Notes: a model not told the origin generated them from the sequence alone. Numbered from the stretch's first letter, positions 8,285 through 16,161 are shown. The stretch is DNA of 33,967 bases from Steroidobacteraceae bacterium (GCA_025451375.1 JANWKL010000125.1:1-33967); one strand, 5' to 3'. Numbers and translations are program-made.

Positions 8285-9081
8285 GCCCGGCGTCCTCGCG
8301 CGCGCGTGCCACGACCTGCATTCTTACGTGCCACGGTTTTGCGCTTCGCGGCCACAGGCGCCTGCGCCAATGCCGCAAGCTCCCGGCGCAGCTCTCTGAC
8401 CTGCCCGTAGAGCTCATCCACTTCGTTGCGTGTCGGCAGCCCGAAGGCGCGTGCCAGCGATTCAGCGTGCTTGCGCTGTTCAACCAGCAGCGCCGCGCTT
8501 ACGTTAGCGAGCTGAGACTGCAGACGGGCGAAGTCATCCTTGCGCACCGCCGCCCCATACGCACTCTCTGCGCACTCCACCCACAGCTCATACACCTTCA
8601 TCGCGCTATCGGGCGTTGGGACGCCGCCGGCGAGGCTGCCGAGTCGCGCGGCAAACTGGGTCGCGGCGCTGGTGGCGATTTCATGCCAGTGTCCCGCGAG
8701 CTGCGCCTGCAGCTGCGCGAGCTGCGTAAGCAGTTCGAAGGAGCGCTGCCCTTCTGCCTGCGGGACGGCGCCCACGCCGAGCGGCAACGGAGCGAACGGC
8801 CACGAGCCCCCGCCCGATTTGAACGCTGCCGCAAATCCCGCGGCCGGGTTACCGCCCGCGCCGGCGCCTGGGGAAAACCACGGACCTGCCGATTGTGTGG
8901 CACGCAACCATTGCTCGAACTGGCCGGCGAGCGAGCCGGCGAGCGCTGATGGATCCGGAGCTGCGCCTGCGCCAGCCCCGGCCTGGGCGCCGAAGGACTT
9001 CATGAGTTCGAAGAAGCCCTCAGCGGCACTCGCAAATGCGGCCTCCGGTTTGAAAGCACTGCTCATAAATGGGTTTTCCAT
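8281..9081 (-). CDS. phaE: Class III polyhydroxyalkanoate synthase subunit PhaE
   Basis: A 266-aa protein (261 aa from the inner ATG at 9066) placed directly upstream of, and overlapping, class III phaC. PhaE is the non-catalytic partner that forms the active PhaC-PhaE complex. Recognisable features are the N-terminal F-F-E-L-M-K segment, a Gly/Ala-rich linker, the central W-V-E-C-A-E-S-A-Y-G motif and the C-terminal heptad-rich E-V-D-E-L-Y-G-Q-V-R-E-L-R-R-E-L coiled coil typical of PhaE. The tail is strongly basic (Arg/Lys-rich), possibly for granule or nucleic-acid contact. Neither start has a strong SD. Its promoter region lies back-to-back with that of phaR. Confidence 0.88.
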   Translation of the reverse strand: MENPFMSSAFKPEAAFASAAEGFFELMKSFGAQAGAGAGAAPDPSALAGSLAGQFEQWLRATQSAGPWFSPGAGAGGNPAAGFAAAFKSGGGSWPFAPLPLGVGAVPQAEGQRSFELLTQLAQLQAQLAGHWHEIATSAATQFAARLGSLAGGVPTPDSAMKVYELWVECAESAYGAAVRKDDFARLQSQLANVSAALLVEQRKHAESLARAFGLPTRNEVDELYGQVRELRRELAALAQAPVAAKRKTVARKNAGRGTRARGRRA

Positions 9082-9120
9082 ATTGGATGCACCGCGGAAA
9101 ACGACGCTACGAATCGCAAC

Positions 9121-9134
9121 TTGCAGTCAAGCAA
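9121..9134. promoter_or_regulatory. Inverted repeat TTGC-N6-GCAA in the phaE leader
   Basis: TTGCAGTCAAGCAA is a perfect 4-bp inverted repeat just downstream of the candidate phaE start point. PhaR sites contain TGC/GCA half-sites, so it may be a second type of PhaR site, but the match is short. Confidence 0.25.
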
Positions 9135-9143
9135 TCGGCGCTC

Positions 9144-9171
9144 AAAGTACTAAAAAATCCCTTTTAATCAA
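9144..9171 (-). promoter_or_regulatory. Candidate phaE-phaC promoter
   Basis: On the minus strand TTGATT (9171-9166) and TACTTT (9149-9144) are separated by 16 bp in an AT-rich patch about 60 bp before the phaE start. Matches to the sigma-70 consensus are moderate. Confidence 0.35.
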
Positions 9172-9207
9172 CCAATTCACCCGGGCCCGGGAGGATCGTG
9201 CTGCGTG

Positions 9208-9236
9208 TTGTGCGCTGCATACACTAGGACTATGAT
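9208..9236 (+). promoter_or_regulatory. phaR promoter
   Basis: TTGTGC (9208-9213), 17 bp, TATGAT (9231-9236). The start point should fall near 9243, giving a 30-nt leader to the ATG at 9273. Confidence 0.6.
9211..9223 (+). promoter_or_regulatory. Candidate PhaR operator upstream of phaR
   Basis: TGCGCTGCATACA overlaps the -35 box. The same 13-mer with one change (TGCACTGCATACA) covers the -35 box of the phasin promoter at 10716. The core TGCRCTGCA agrees with the TGC-N3-GCA type of site known for PhaR repressors. Predicts autoregulation. Confidence 0.6.
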
Positions 9237-9272
9237 GCCCGGCGCCGCAGCAACACTGTGCCCGCAGTCACC

Positions 9273-9776
9273 ATGGCCGAAGAACGCCTCATACGCAAAT
9301 ACGCCAACCGCCGGCTCTACGACGCGCGCGAGAGCCGTCACGTAACCCTTGATGACCTGCGCAAACTCGTCGCCGCCGGCGAGCGCATCAAGGTGGTGGA
9401 TGACAAAACCGGCGATGACCTGACACGCAGCATGCTGCTACAGATCATCGCCACCCAGGAACAGTTCGGCACGCCGGTCCTTAGTCTGCCGCTCCTTGAA
9501 GCGATCATCCGCTTCTACGGCAACCCCATCCAGCAGATGCTGACGGCGTACCTCGAGCGCAGCATCGGCGGCCTCGCGCAGCAACAGAAAGTCATGCAAA
9601 CCGAGATGGCCAAGGCGCTCGAAACACCCATGGCGCCGATCGCGGAAATGGCGCGGCAGAACATGGAAATGTGGTCAAAGATGCAGGCCTCCATGCTGTC
9701 CGCCTTCGGCTCGAAGACGAGTCCTGCCGACGAGGACCGGGAACCCGCTCCGGACCCCGGCAAGCGCCGCAGCTGA
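9273..9776 (+). CDS. phaR: Polyhydroxyalkanoate synthesis repressor PhaR
   Basis: PhaR binds both DNA and nascent PHA: with no polymer it represses phasin genes and itself, and it is titrated off DNA by granules. The 167-aa product carries the N-terminal PHB/PHA accumulation regulator DNA-binding domain (I-R-K-Y-A-N-R-R-L-Y-D at residues 6-16, then V-T-L-D-D-L) and one C-terminal PHB_acc domain (L-L-Q-I-I...Q-F-G-T-P-V-L-S at about 50-70), with a helical, Met/Gln-rich tail. Length is within the family's range. The ATG at 9273 begins the conserved MAEERLIRKYANRRLYD; a GTG at 9258 is a weaker alternative. It is divergent from phaE-phaC and first of a plus-strand run of PHA genes. Confidence 0.93.
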   Translation: MAEERLIRKYANRRLYDARESRHVTLDDLRKLVAAGERIKVVDDKTGDDLTRSMLLQIIATQEQFGTPVLSLPLLEAIIRFYGNPIQQMLTAYLERSIGGLAQQQKVMQTEMAKALETPMAPIAEMARQNMEMWSKMQASMLSAFGSKTSPADEDREPAPDPGKRRS

Positions 9777-9827
9777 TCCGGCTTCACCGCCCCTCATCAT
9801 CCCTTTCCGACCAGGAGTCAGCAGTAC

Positions 9828-10589
9828 GTGGACGTTCGCGGCAAAACCATTCTTGTGACCGGAGCCGGCCGCGGTATCGGTCGCTCACTCGCGGTGCACT
9901 TCGCCAGGAAGGGCGCCAACCTTGCCCTGCTCGATACCAACGCGGATGACCTGGATGAAACGCGCATCGAGTGCAGCGCTGACAAGATCGTGGTGCGCAC
10001 CTACGTCGCCGACGCGGCCAATGAGGACAGCGTCGTGGGCGCACTCGACCAGGTAACGTCCGACTTCGGACGCCTGGACGGTCTTATCAACAACGCCGGC
10101 ATCGTGCGCGACGCAATGCTGGTGAAGGTGAAAGACGGCCAGGTGGTCGGCAAGATGACGCTGGCCCAGTGGCAGGCGGTAATCGACGTCAATCTCACCG
10201 GCGTGTTCCTGTGCGCGCGCGAAGCCGCGCAGCGAATGATCTCCCTCACCAGCGGCGGGGTCATTGTCAATGTGTCGAGCATCTCGCGCGCGGGCAATCC
10301 CGGGCAGACCAACTACAGCGCCGCCAAGGCCGGCGTCGCGGCCATGACGGTCGTGTGGGCGAAGGAACTGGCTCGCTATGGAATCCGGGTCGGCGCGGTG
10401 GCTCCGGGTTTTGTGCGCACTCCGATGGTTGCCGGCATGAAGCCTGAGGCACTGGCGAAGATGACCGCGCCCATCCCGCTCGGGCGTCTGGGCGAGCCGC
10501 ACGAGATTGCGCACGCCGTCGGCTTTATCTTCGAGAATGATTTCTTCACCGGGCGCTGCGTCGAGGTTGACGCCGGGCTCCGGATGTAA
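9828..10589 (+). CDS. SDR-family ketoreductase in the PHA locus
   Basis: A 253-aa short-chain dehydrogenase with TGAGRGIG at 11-18, NNAG at 88-91, Ser150/151, and Tyr163-x-x-x-Lys167. It starts at a GTG preceded by CCAGGAG about 12 nt upstream. Position between phaR and the phasin gene suggests it makes (R)-3-hydroxyacyl-CoA from 3-oxoacyl-CoA for the synthases, the role of PhaB, but the sequence carries an insertion around residues 97-112 (L-V-K-V-K-D-G-Q-V-V-G-K) not seen in typical PhaB, so I do not give the symbol. It could equally be a FabG-type reductase linking fatty-acid metabolism to PHA. Confidence 0.85.
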   Translation: MDVRGKTILVTGAGRGIGRSLAVHFARKGANLALLDTNADDLDETRIECSADKIVVRTYVADAANEDSVVGALDQVTSDFGRLDGLINNAGIVRDAMLVKVKDGQVVGKMTLAQWQAVIDVNLTGVFLCAREAAQRMISLTSGGVIVNVSSISRAGNPGQTNYSAAKAGVAAMTVVWAKELARYGIRVGAVAPGFVRTPMVAGMKPEALAKMTAPIPLGRLGEPHEIAHAVGFIFENDFFTGRCVEVDAGLRM

Positions 10590-10714
10590 TGCGACGCACA
10601 ATATATTTGCCGCAAATCGGCCAGTTGGCGGGTGCTTGAGTTACTATTAAATAGAGTATTATCAATTATTTAGATGACTATCGAACCCCACATCCCTCTC
10701 GGACTTAATTCTTC

Positions 10715-10742
10715 TTGCACTGCATACAACTTCATGTAAAAT
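10715..10742 (+). promoter_or_regulatory. Phasin gene promoter
   Basis: TTGCAC (10715-10720), 16 bp, TAAAAT (10737-10742). The start point near 10749 supports the later phasin start codon. The 125 bp upstream, back to the SDR stop, are strikingly AT-rich and hold no gene. Confidence 0.6.
10716..10728 (+). promoter_or_regulatory. Candidate PhaR operator upstream of the phasin gene
   Basis: TGCACTGCATACA, the same motif as at 9211-9223, overlaps the -35 box. This is where PhaR represses phasin genes in other bacteria. Confidence 0.6.
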
Positions 10743-10787
10743 GCTCTCCACAGGATGCACACCTCACACGCACTGGAGAACATGACC

Positions 10788-11144
10788 ATGATCGACCGCA
10801 ACTTCGACCCCTCGAGCCTGCTCACCAACGCCCGTGACGCGTTTGCGCCGGTCCTCAAGGCCCAGCAGGAAGGCTTCAAGAACATCGAGCGTCTGGCCCG
10901 CCTGCAGTACGCCTTTGCCGGCGACCTGCTCGAGAGCGGCCTCGCTCGCGTGAACGCGACCCTGAGCGCGACCAGCCCGATGGAGCTGTTCAGCAAGCAG
11001 GGCGACCTCAACAACCAGTTCGTGGACAAGCTGCGCACGCGTGCCCAGGAATTTGCGACGGTAACGTCCGAGATCCAGGCACAGGTCGGCCAGCTCGGCT
11101 CGCAGATCGCCGCGAAGGCAGTGCCCGCGAAGAAGGCGGCCTGA
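10788..11144 (+). CDS. Phasin (Phasin_2 family)
   Basis: Phasins coat the PHA granule and set granule size and number. The 118-aa product is all-helical with the phasin segments A-R-D-A-F-A-P-V-L-K-A-Q-Q-E-G-F-K-N-I-E-R-L-A-R-L-Q-Y near the N-terminus and a C-terminal Lys/Ala-rich tail (VPAKKAA) common in PHA-associated proteins. Start chosen at the ATG at 10788: GGAG lies 9 nt upstream, while the ATG at 10755 would leave a leader of only about 6 nt from the promoter; 10782 is also possible. It lies between the SDR and a class I PHA synthase, 31 bp before the latter, so the two may be co-transcribed. Confidence 0.85.
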   Translation: MIDRNFDPSSLLTNARDAFAPVLKAQQEGFKNIERLARLQYAFAGDLLESGLARVNATLSATSPMELFSKQGDLNNQFVDKLRTRAQEFATVTSEIQAQVGQLGSQIAAKAVPAKKAA

Positions 11145-11175
11145 TATCTTGGTGGTCTTCCTTAAGGGGACCGCC

Positions 11176-12951
11176 GTGACAGCTCAGTTCAGAAAAAAGC
11201 CCGGCGCGCCGCGTGGTGCGCCGGCTTCCAACACCGATCCAGCTCAGCCCTCCGCCAAGGCTGACATCCAGCGCCAGCTGCGCGCCCACCTCGCCGCCCT
11301 GACGGGCGGACTCGCCCCGGACGATTACCTCAAAGCCTGGTGGCAGTGGTACCTCGGTGTCGCCTCGCAACCGCCGCGACAGGCCGCTCTCGCCCAGAGC
11401 GCCTACGAGAAAGCACTCGACAGCTGGCAGTTCGCCGCCCGGGCATCAGCCGGCTCGCCGCTCTCGCCTGAGCGCGACAACCTGGGATTCGGGGACGAGG
11501 CCTGGAACGCATGGCCCTTCAACGCCGTGGCGCGCACCTACTCCAACTGGGCTTCGTGGTGGCAACAGGCGCTGCAGGCGCCGGCTGGCAGCACGGATTC
11601 CGGCCAGGCGCGGGTGAACTTCGCCGGCCGGCTGCTGCTGGACGCGGCCTCGCCCGCGAATTTCCTGCACACCAACCCCGAACTGCTGAAGCGCACGGCG
11701 GCCGAGTCGGGGCAAAACCTCATCCGCGGCTTGAAGTACTGGCTCGAGGACGCGCAGCGCACGGTGCGCGGTGGCGGTCACTTCCCGGGCACGGAAGGAT
11801 TCGAGGTCGGCAAGCAGGTGGCAGTCACGCCCGGCAAGGTGGTGTTCCGCAACCGCCTCATCGAGCTGCTGCAGTACTCACCCAAGACCAAGACGGTCTA
11901 CGCCGAGCCCATCCTGATCACGCCGGCGTGGATCATGAAGTACTACATCCTGGATCTCTCGCCGCGCAATTCGCTGGTGAATTACCTGGTCGAGAAGGGC
12001 CATACCGTCTTCATGATTTCCTGGAAAAACCCGGACACTGCTGACCGCAGCCTCGGGATGGATGACTACGTGAAGCTCGGCTTCCAGGATGCCCTCACCG
12101 AGGTGCGCCGCCGGATCCCGAAACGCAAGGTTCATGCGGTCGGCTACTGCATCGGCGGCACGCTCCTCGCCATCGTCGCCGCCCAGCTCGCCAAGGGTCG
12201 CGATTCTGCGCTCGCCTCGGTGACTCTGTTGGCGGCGCAGACCGACTTCAGCGAGCCCGGTGAACTGTCGGTGTTCATCACGCCCAGTCAGCTCGGCATG
12301 CTCGAAGCCATGATGCAGAAGACTGGCGTTCTTGAGAGCGAGCGCATGGGCGGGGCCTTCGCCTTGCTGCGCTCACGCGATCTTCTGTGGGCGCCTGCAG
12401 TACAGCAGTACGTGCGCGGCGAGCGGCCCAAGCTCAACGATCTCATGGCGTGGAATGCGGATGGCACGCGCATGCCGGCTCGTATGCACAGTGAGTACCT
12501 CACCCGGCTGTATCTGAACAATGAACTGGCAAGTGGGCAGTTCAGCGTCGCCGGCCAGCGGCTGGATCTGAAGGATGTGAAGCTGCCGATGTTCGTCGTG
12601 GGCACTGAGACTGACCACGTTGCTCCGTGGCACTCGGTCTACAAGACGCGTGCCCTGACCCGCAGCTCCGACTACACGTTCCTGCTGACCAGCGGCGGTC
12701 ACAATGCGGGCATCGTCTCAGGACCGGTGCATCCAAAGCGGCGCCATCGCATGCTGACCTGGACCAACCCGACTGAAACCCTTTCCCCGGATGCGTGGTT
12801 CGCCAAGGCGCCGCTGTTCGAGGGCTCGTGGTGGCCCGCATGGCAGCAATGGGTTGCGGCGCGCTCGTCCGCGAAGCAGGTGCCGGCGCGCCAGCCGACA
12901 GTGAAGGGAAGCTCGCTCGGGGAGGCGCCCGGGCGCTACGTGCGCGAGTAG
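11176..12951 (+). CDS. phaC: Class I polyhydroxyalkanoate synthase PhaC
   Basis: This 591-aa enzyme is a full-length class I PHA synthase, acting without PhaE. Expected features are the N-terminal W-W-Q-W-Y-L region, the N-F-L-x-T-N-P segment around 162-168, the lipase-like box G-Y-C-I-G-G with catalytic Cys325, Asp480 (ETDH) and His509 (SGGH). The Ralstonia eutropha enzyme is 589 aa with Cys319, Asp480 and His508. The start is a GTG at 11176 with AAGGGG 7 nt upstream; the frame is open to a TTG at 11149 without a good SD. Its neighbours are the phasin and PHA regulator, but a class III synthase lies in the same locus, so the cell seems to have two synthase types. Confidence 0.93.
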   Translation: MTAQFRKKPGAPRGAPASNTDPAQPSAKADIQRQLRAHLAALTGGLAPDDYLKAWWQWYLGVASQPPRQAALAQSAYEKALDSWQFAARASAGSPLSPERDNLGFGDEAWNAWPFNAVARTYSNWASWWQQALQAPAGSTDSGQARVNFAGRLLLDAASPANFLHTNPELLKRTAAESGQNLIRGLKYWLEDAQRTVRGGGHFPGTEGFEVGKQVAVTPGKVVFRNRLIELLQYSPKTKTVYAEPILITPAWIMKYYILDLSPRNSLVNYLVEKGHTVFMISWKNPDTADRSLGMDDYVKLGFQDALTEVRRRIPKRKVHAVGYCIGGTLLAIVAAQLAKGRDSALASVTLLAAQTDFSEPGELSVFITPSQLGMLEAMMQKTGVLESERMGGAFALLRSRDLLWAPAVQQYVRGERPKLNDLMAWNADGTRMPARMHSEYLTRLYLNNELASGQFSVAGQRLDLKDVKLPMFVVGTETDHVAPWHSVYKTRALTRSSDYTFLLTSGGHNAGIVSGPVHPKRRHRMLTWTNPTETLSPDAWFAKAPLFEGSWWPAWQQWVAARSSAKQVPARQPTVKGSSLGEAPGRYVRE

Positions 12952-12957
12952 TCGTCG

Positions 12958-13953
12958 ATGCTGCAGGTGTGCATCGTCGGCGCGGGAGCCATCGGCGGCT
13001 TCCTCGGGACGCACCTGGCCTTGTGTGACGGGGTGAGAGTTTCCGCGCTGGCGCGCGGCGCGACACTCACGGCACTGCGCGATCACGGCTGGCGGCTCAC
13101 CGAGGGAGGTCAGCAACTGCGCGCTCCGGCGGGCACGGTCGCGGATGATGCGCGTGACCTCGGCCCGCAGGATCTGGTGATCATTGCGCTGAAGGCCCAG
13201 GCACTGCCGCCACTCGCCCCGACCCTCGGATCGCTGCTCGCTCCCCACACCATCGTGCTGCCGGCGATGAACGGCGTCCCGTGGTGGTTCAGCGCCAGCA
13301 CCCCAGGGCTGGGATCCCGCCCGCTCGCAAGCGTTGATCCCGGTGGTGGCATTGCCGCTGCAATCCCGTTGCCGCACGTCGTCGGTTGTGTTGTCCACGC
13401 GAGCGCCGCGATCACCGAACCGGGCCTCGCCACGCATCGCATGGGACGTGGCCTGATCATCGGCGAACCCACGGGCGAACCCTCGGATCGGGTCGCACGC
13501 CTCGCCGAGGTACTCACGCGTGCGAGCTTCGAAGTCACCTGCTCAAACCGGATCCGCTACGACGCCTGGTACAAGTTGTGGGGCAACATGACCATGAATC
13601 CGGTATCCGCCCTCACGGGCGCGACCACCGACCGGATCCTCGATGATGAGTTGATCAGCGCGTTCTGCGCCGCGGCCATGCGCGAGGCGGCGGTGATCGG
13701 CGGGCGGATCGGCTGCGACGTGCAGCAGTCAGCGCAGGATCGCTTCGCCGTAACCCGCAAGCTCGGCGCGTTCAAGACCTCGATGCTCCAGGACGTTGAA
13801 GCCGGCCGCGGGCTGGAGCTGGATGCGCTGGTCGCAGCGGTTCGCGAAATCGGCGCGCGGGTCGCGGTGGCCACACCGGCGCTCGACGCGTTGCTCGGCC
13901 TCACCCGCCTCTTCGGGCGCGTGCGCGGCCTTTATCCGCAGGAGCGCCGCTAG
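12958..13953 (+). CDS. 2-dehydropantoate 2-reductase-like protein (ApbA/PanE family)
   Basis: A 331-aa protein of the ketopantoate reductase family, with the NAD(P)H-binding motif G-A-G-A-I-G-G at residues 8-14, the conserved A-L-K-A (Lys79) and M-N-G-V-P segments, and the C-terminal domain signature Y-D-A-W-Y-K-L-W-G-N-M-T-M-N-P-V-S-A-L-T. Family members reduce 2-dehydropantoate to pantoate for coenzyme A, but many paralogues act on other 2-oxo acids. It starts 6 bp after the class I phaC stop, so it may be transcribed with it; a CoA-pathway role beside a CoA-releasing synthase would fit but is inference. A hairpin follows. Confidence 0.8.
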   Translation: MLQVCIVGAGAIGGFLGTHLALCDGVRVSALARGATLTALRDHGWRLTEGGQQLRAPAGTVADDARDLGPQDLVIIALKAQALPPLAPTLGSLLAPHTIVLPAMNGVPWWFSASTPGLGSRPLASVDPGGGIAAAIPLPHVVGCVVHASAAITEPGLATHRMGRGLIIGEPTGEPSDRVARLAEVLTRASFEVTCSNRIRYDAWYKLWGNMTMNPVSALTGATTDRILDDELISAFCAAAMREAAVIGGRIGCDVQQSAQDRFAVTRKLGAFKTSMLQDVEAGRGLELDALVAAVREIGARVAVATPALDALLGLTRLFGRVRGLYPQERR

Positions 13954-13970
13954 CATCCTCCCAAAAGCGA

Positions 13971-13990
13971 AACGGCCCCTAAGGGCCGTT
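13971..13990. terminator. Bidirectional hairpin terminator
   Basis: A perfect 8-bp stem, AACGGCCC-CTAA-GGGCCGTT, lies between the convergent reductase and PEP-CTERM genes. A T-rich stretch follows on the minus strand; the plus side lacks a T run. Confidence 0.6.
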
Positions 13991-14016
13991 CGCCAATCAA
14001 CATCCCGAATCGGAAA

Positions 14017-14295
14017 TTACTTCTTGGTGCGCTTACGGCCGAGGCCCGTGAGGCCCAGCCCGCTCAATCCAAGGCCCAGAAGCGCGAGCGTGCCCGGCTC
14101 CGGTACCGACGTCGAGGTGGTCTCCTCGTCGCTGTCAGTGCGGAAACCGCGATCGCGCTCTTCGCGCCCAGAGCGGGCGTCGTGGCTCGCGCAGCCAACT
14201 GCGCATTCCGTGGCGGCGGCGACCGGAACAGTCCAGAGCACCGCGGCGACTGCGCCCACGCTGGCGAGGCCAGCAATCAATGTGATCCTCTTCAT
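14017..14295 (-). CDS. PEP-CTERM sorting-signal mini-protein
   Basis: A 92-aa secreted protein with a signal peptide (about residues 1-28), a very short polar region of about 35 residues rich in Asp, Glu and Arg with two Cys (31 and 35), and a C-terminal PEP-CTERM signal: V-P-E-P-G-T at 64-69, a Gly/Leu transmembrane helix and a basic end (RKRTKK). PEP-CTERM proteins are processed by an exosortase and tied to exopolysaccharide production in Gram-negative bacteria; no exosortase is in this window. AGGAG lies 8 nt upstream of the ATG at 14295, and a sigma-54-type promoter lies about 60 bp further upstream. Confidence 0.85.
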   Translation of the reverse strand: MKRITLIAGLASVGAVAAVLWTVPVAAATECAVGCASHDARSGREERDRGFRTDSDEETTSTSVPEPGTLALLGLGLSGLGLTGLGRKRTKK

Positions 14296-14354
14296 CTCAA
14301 TGTCTCCTATGACCGATCCATAGCCACCGCGGCTTGTCCGGCAGGCAGTAACCA

Positions 14355-14371
14355 AAGCAATTGCCGTGCCG
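14355..14371 (-). promoter_or_regulatory. Sigma-54-type (-24/-12) promoter of the PEP-CTERM gene
   Basis: On the minus strand CGGCACGGCAATTGCTT has GG and GC dinucleotides exactly 10 bp apart and matches TGGCACGGNNNTTGCW at all but the first base. It lies about 60 bp before the start codon, giving a leader of roughly 50 nt. Confidence 0.6.
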
Positions 14372-14400
14372 CTGCCAAAACCCTGTTGTTCAATCAATCA

Positions 14401-14785
14401 CTTGCAGCGCAAGTGCTACTTGACCCGGTACGACGCGTCTCTTAAGTGTCAGATCCGCCGACGTGACCTTGATCACAGAATACCAAGTGAGCCCAGCCTC
14501 TGGGGCTCAACGTGACATATCCCCGGAGCCAAGCTACACAGGCCGTACCCTCGGGTCAAATGTCGCGGCGCAGCATCACCTTCGAACGCAAGCTGAGGAT
14601 ACCCGAACATCGTTACGGTAGTGCTACGGGTGCCGCGGCAGCCGGGACGGCCGCTGTCAAACGCAGCTGCCGTTTTACGTAGTGCAGTTCACAAAAAAGA
14701 CTCTGTAAGCCATTGAATATTGAAAGAAGTCTGCGTTTGTCATCTACTCTCGCCTCCCTCCTGAACGGTCACGGCGGTATTTTGT
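14401..14785. other. Intergenic region without a recognisable gene
   Basis: About 385 bp between the sigma-54 site and the glycosyltransferase gene. I see no ORF of note, no RNA gene and no strong promoter; the region near 14700-14740 is AT-rich and may hold the promoter for the plus-strand glycosyltransferase. Confidence 0.4.
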
Positions 14786-15754
14786 ATGCGCATTGCGGTT
14801 CTCGTCCCCTGCTTTAACGAAGAAGTTGCCATCCAGCATGTGGTGCGGGACTTCCAGAGTGCACTGCCGTCGGCGCGCGTCTACGTCTATGACAACAATT
14901 CCAATGACAAGACGGTGGCGGCCGCCACTGCCGCGGGGGCCATCGTTCGGTCGGAGCCTCGCCAGGGTAAGGGCAACGTCATCCGGCGCATGTTCAGCGA
15001 CATCGATGCGGACATCTACCTGCTGGTCGATGGTGACAACACCTACGAAGCGGCGGCGGCACCGAAGATGATCGAAGCACTCGTGAACGGATCCCTCGAC
15101 ATGGTCGTGGGGCGCCGGGTCGAGGCAGGCGAGCTCGCCTATCGGCCCGGACACCGCTTCGGCAACAGCCTGCTGACGGGTGTGGTGGCGATGATCTTCG
15201 GCAGCTGCACGCAGGACATGCTCTCGGGCTACCGGGTTTTCTCGCGTCGCTTCGTCAAGAGTTTTCCGGCGCTGTCACACGGCTTCGAGATCGAAACGGA
15301 ACTCACCGTCCACGCACTCGAGCTGCGCATGCCGACCCTGGACGTCGACACGCAATACGTGGGCAGACTGCCCGGTTCGCAGAGCAAGCTGAACACGGTC
15401 AGAGACGGCATCCGTATTTTCCGGATGATCGGGGCGCTCGTAAAAGAGGAACGCCCGCTGCAATTCTTCGGCTTAAGTTCGGTCGTGCTTGCGATTGCAT
15501 CCCTGGTCCTGATTTACCCGGTGTTCATGGAATATCTGCGCACTGGCCTCGTGCCGCGTTTCCCGACCGCGATACTGTCGACCGCGATCATGACAGTCGC
15601 GCTGCTGGCGTTCTTTGCGGGATTGATCCTGGACACGGTGACTCACGGCCGGCGCGAGATGAAGCGCCTCACCTACCTCGGCTACAACGGCGTCACGGTG
15701 GCGCTGGAAAACTCCGGCGGCGCTGGCGCGTCCTCCGGGCAATCCGCGTCGTGA
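14786..15754 (+). CDS. Family 2 glycosyltransferase (DPM1-like) with two C-terminal membrane helices
   Basis: A 322-aa protein with an N-terminal GT-A fold: I-A-V-L-V-P-C-F-N-E-E at 3-13, D-N-N-S-N-D-K-T at 36-43, and the metal-binding D-G-D at 82-84. Two hydrophobic helices occupy about 228-250 and 262-285. It resembles dolichol/undecaprenyl-phosphate mannose- or glucosyltransferases, which load a sugar on a lipid carrier at the inner face of the membrane. Its stop overlaps the start of the GtrA gene (GTGA), the classic GT2-GtrA pairing in which GtrA flips the sugar-lipid. No SD precedes the ATG. Acceptor and sugar cannot be told from sequence. Confidence 0.85.
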   Translation: MRIAVLVPCFNEEVAIQHVVRDFQSALPSARVYVYDNNSNDKTVAAATAAGAIVRSEPRQGKGNVIRRMFSDIDADIYLLVDGDNTYEAAAAPKMIEALVNGSLDMVVGRRVEAGELAYRPGHRFGNSLLTGVVAMIFGSCTQDMLSGYRVFSRRFVKSFPALSHGFEIETELTVHALELRMPTLDVDTQYVGRLPGSQSKLNTVRDGIRIFRMIGALVKEERPLQFFGLSSVVLAIASLVLIYPVFMEYLRTGLVPRFPTAILSTAIMTVALLAFFAGLILDTVTHGRREMKRLTYLGYNGVTVALENSGGAGASSGQSAS

Positions 15755-16161
15755 ACCGTGCTTTCGTTGAGCAGGTCGCGCGCTTCCTCGTCGTTGGCAC
15801 CATCGGCTTCGGGATCGACGGCGGCCTGCTCTATCTCCTGGTGCGCAGCGGCGTCGATCCGTATCTCGCCCGCGCGCTGTCGTTTCCGCCGGCGGTCACC
15901 GCTACCTGGTATCTGAATCGGGTTTGGACTTTCGCCGCCCGCCAGGGCGCTGTACGCCGGCAGTACGCGCGCTACCTCGCAGTCCAACTCGTCGGTGCGC
16001 TCAGCAACTACGCCGTGTATGCCGCCATTTTGTCACTCGGTCATCGCACGCCTGAGGGAGCCCTGGTGGCGCTTGCGGCCGGATCGATCGCGGGCCTGGT
16101 CATTAACTTCGCCGGTGCGCGCGCACTGGTGTTCGTGTCGGGCGGCTCCGCCGCCGGCTGA
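15751..16161 (+). CDS. GtrA-family membrane protein
   Basis: A 136-aa protein with four hydrophobic segments and the GtrA opening F-V-E-Q-V-A-R-F-L-V-V-G-T-I-G-F-G-I-D; the A-R-A-L-S-F-P-P-A-V-T-A-T-W-Y-L-N-R segment is also typical. GtrA proteins are thought to move undecaprenyl-phosphate-linked sugars across the inner membrane. GTG start overlapping the GT2 stop, so the two are translationally coupled and probably work as a donor-making and donor-flipping pair for a cell-envelope glycan. Confidence 0.85.
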   Translation: MNRAFVEQVARFLVVGTIGFGIDGGLLYLLVRSGVDPYLARALSFPPAVTATWYLNRVWTFAARQGAVRRQYARYLAVQLVGALSNYAVYAAILSLGHRTPEGALVALAAGSIAGLVINFAGARALVFVSGGSAAG

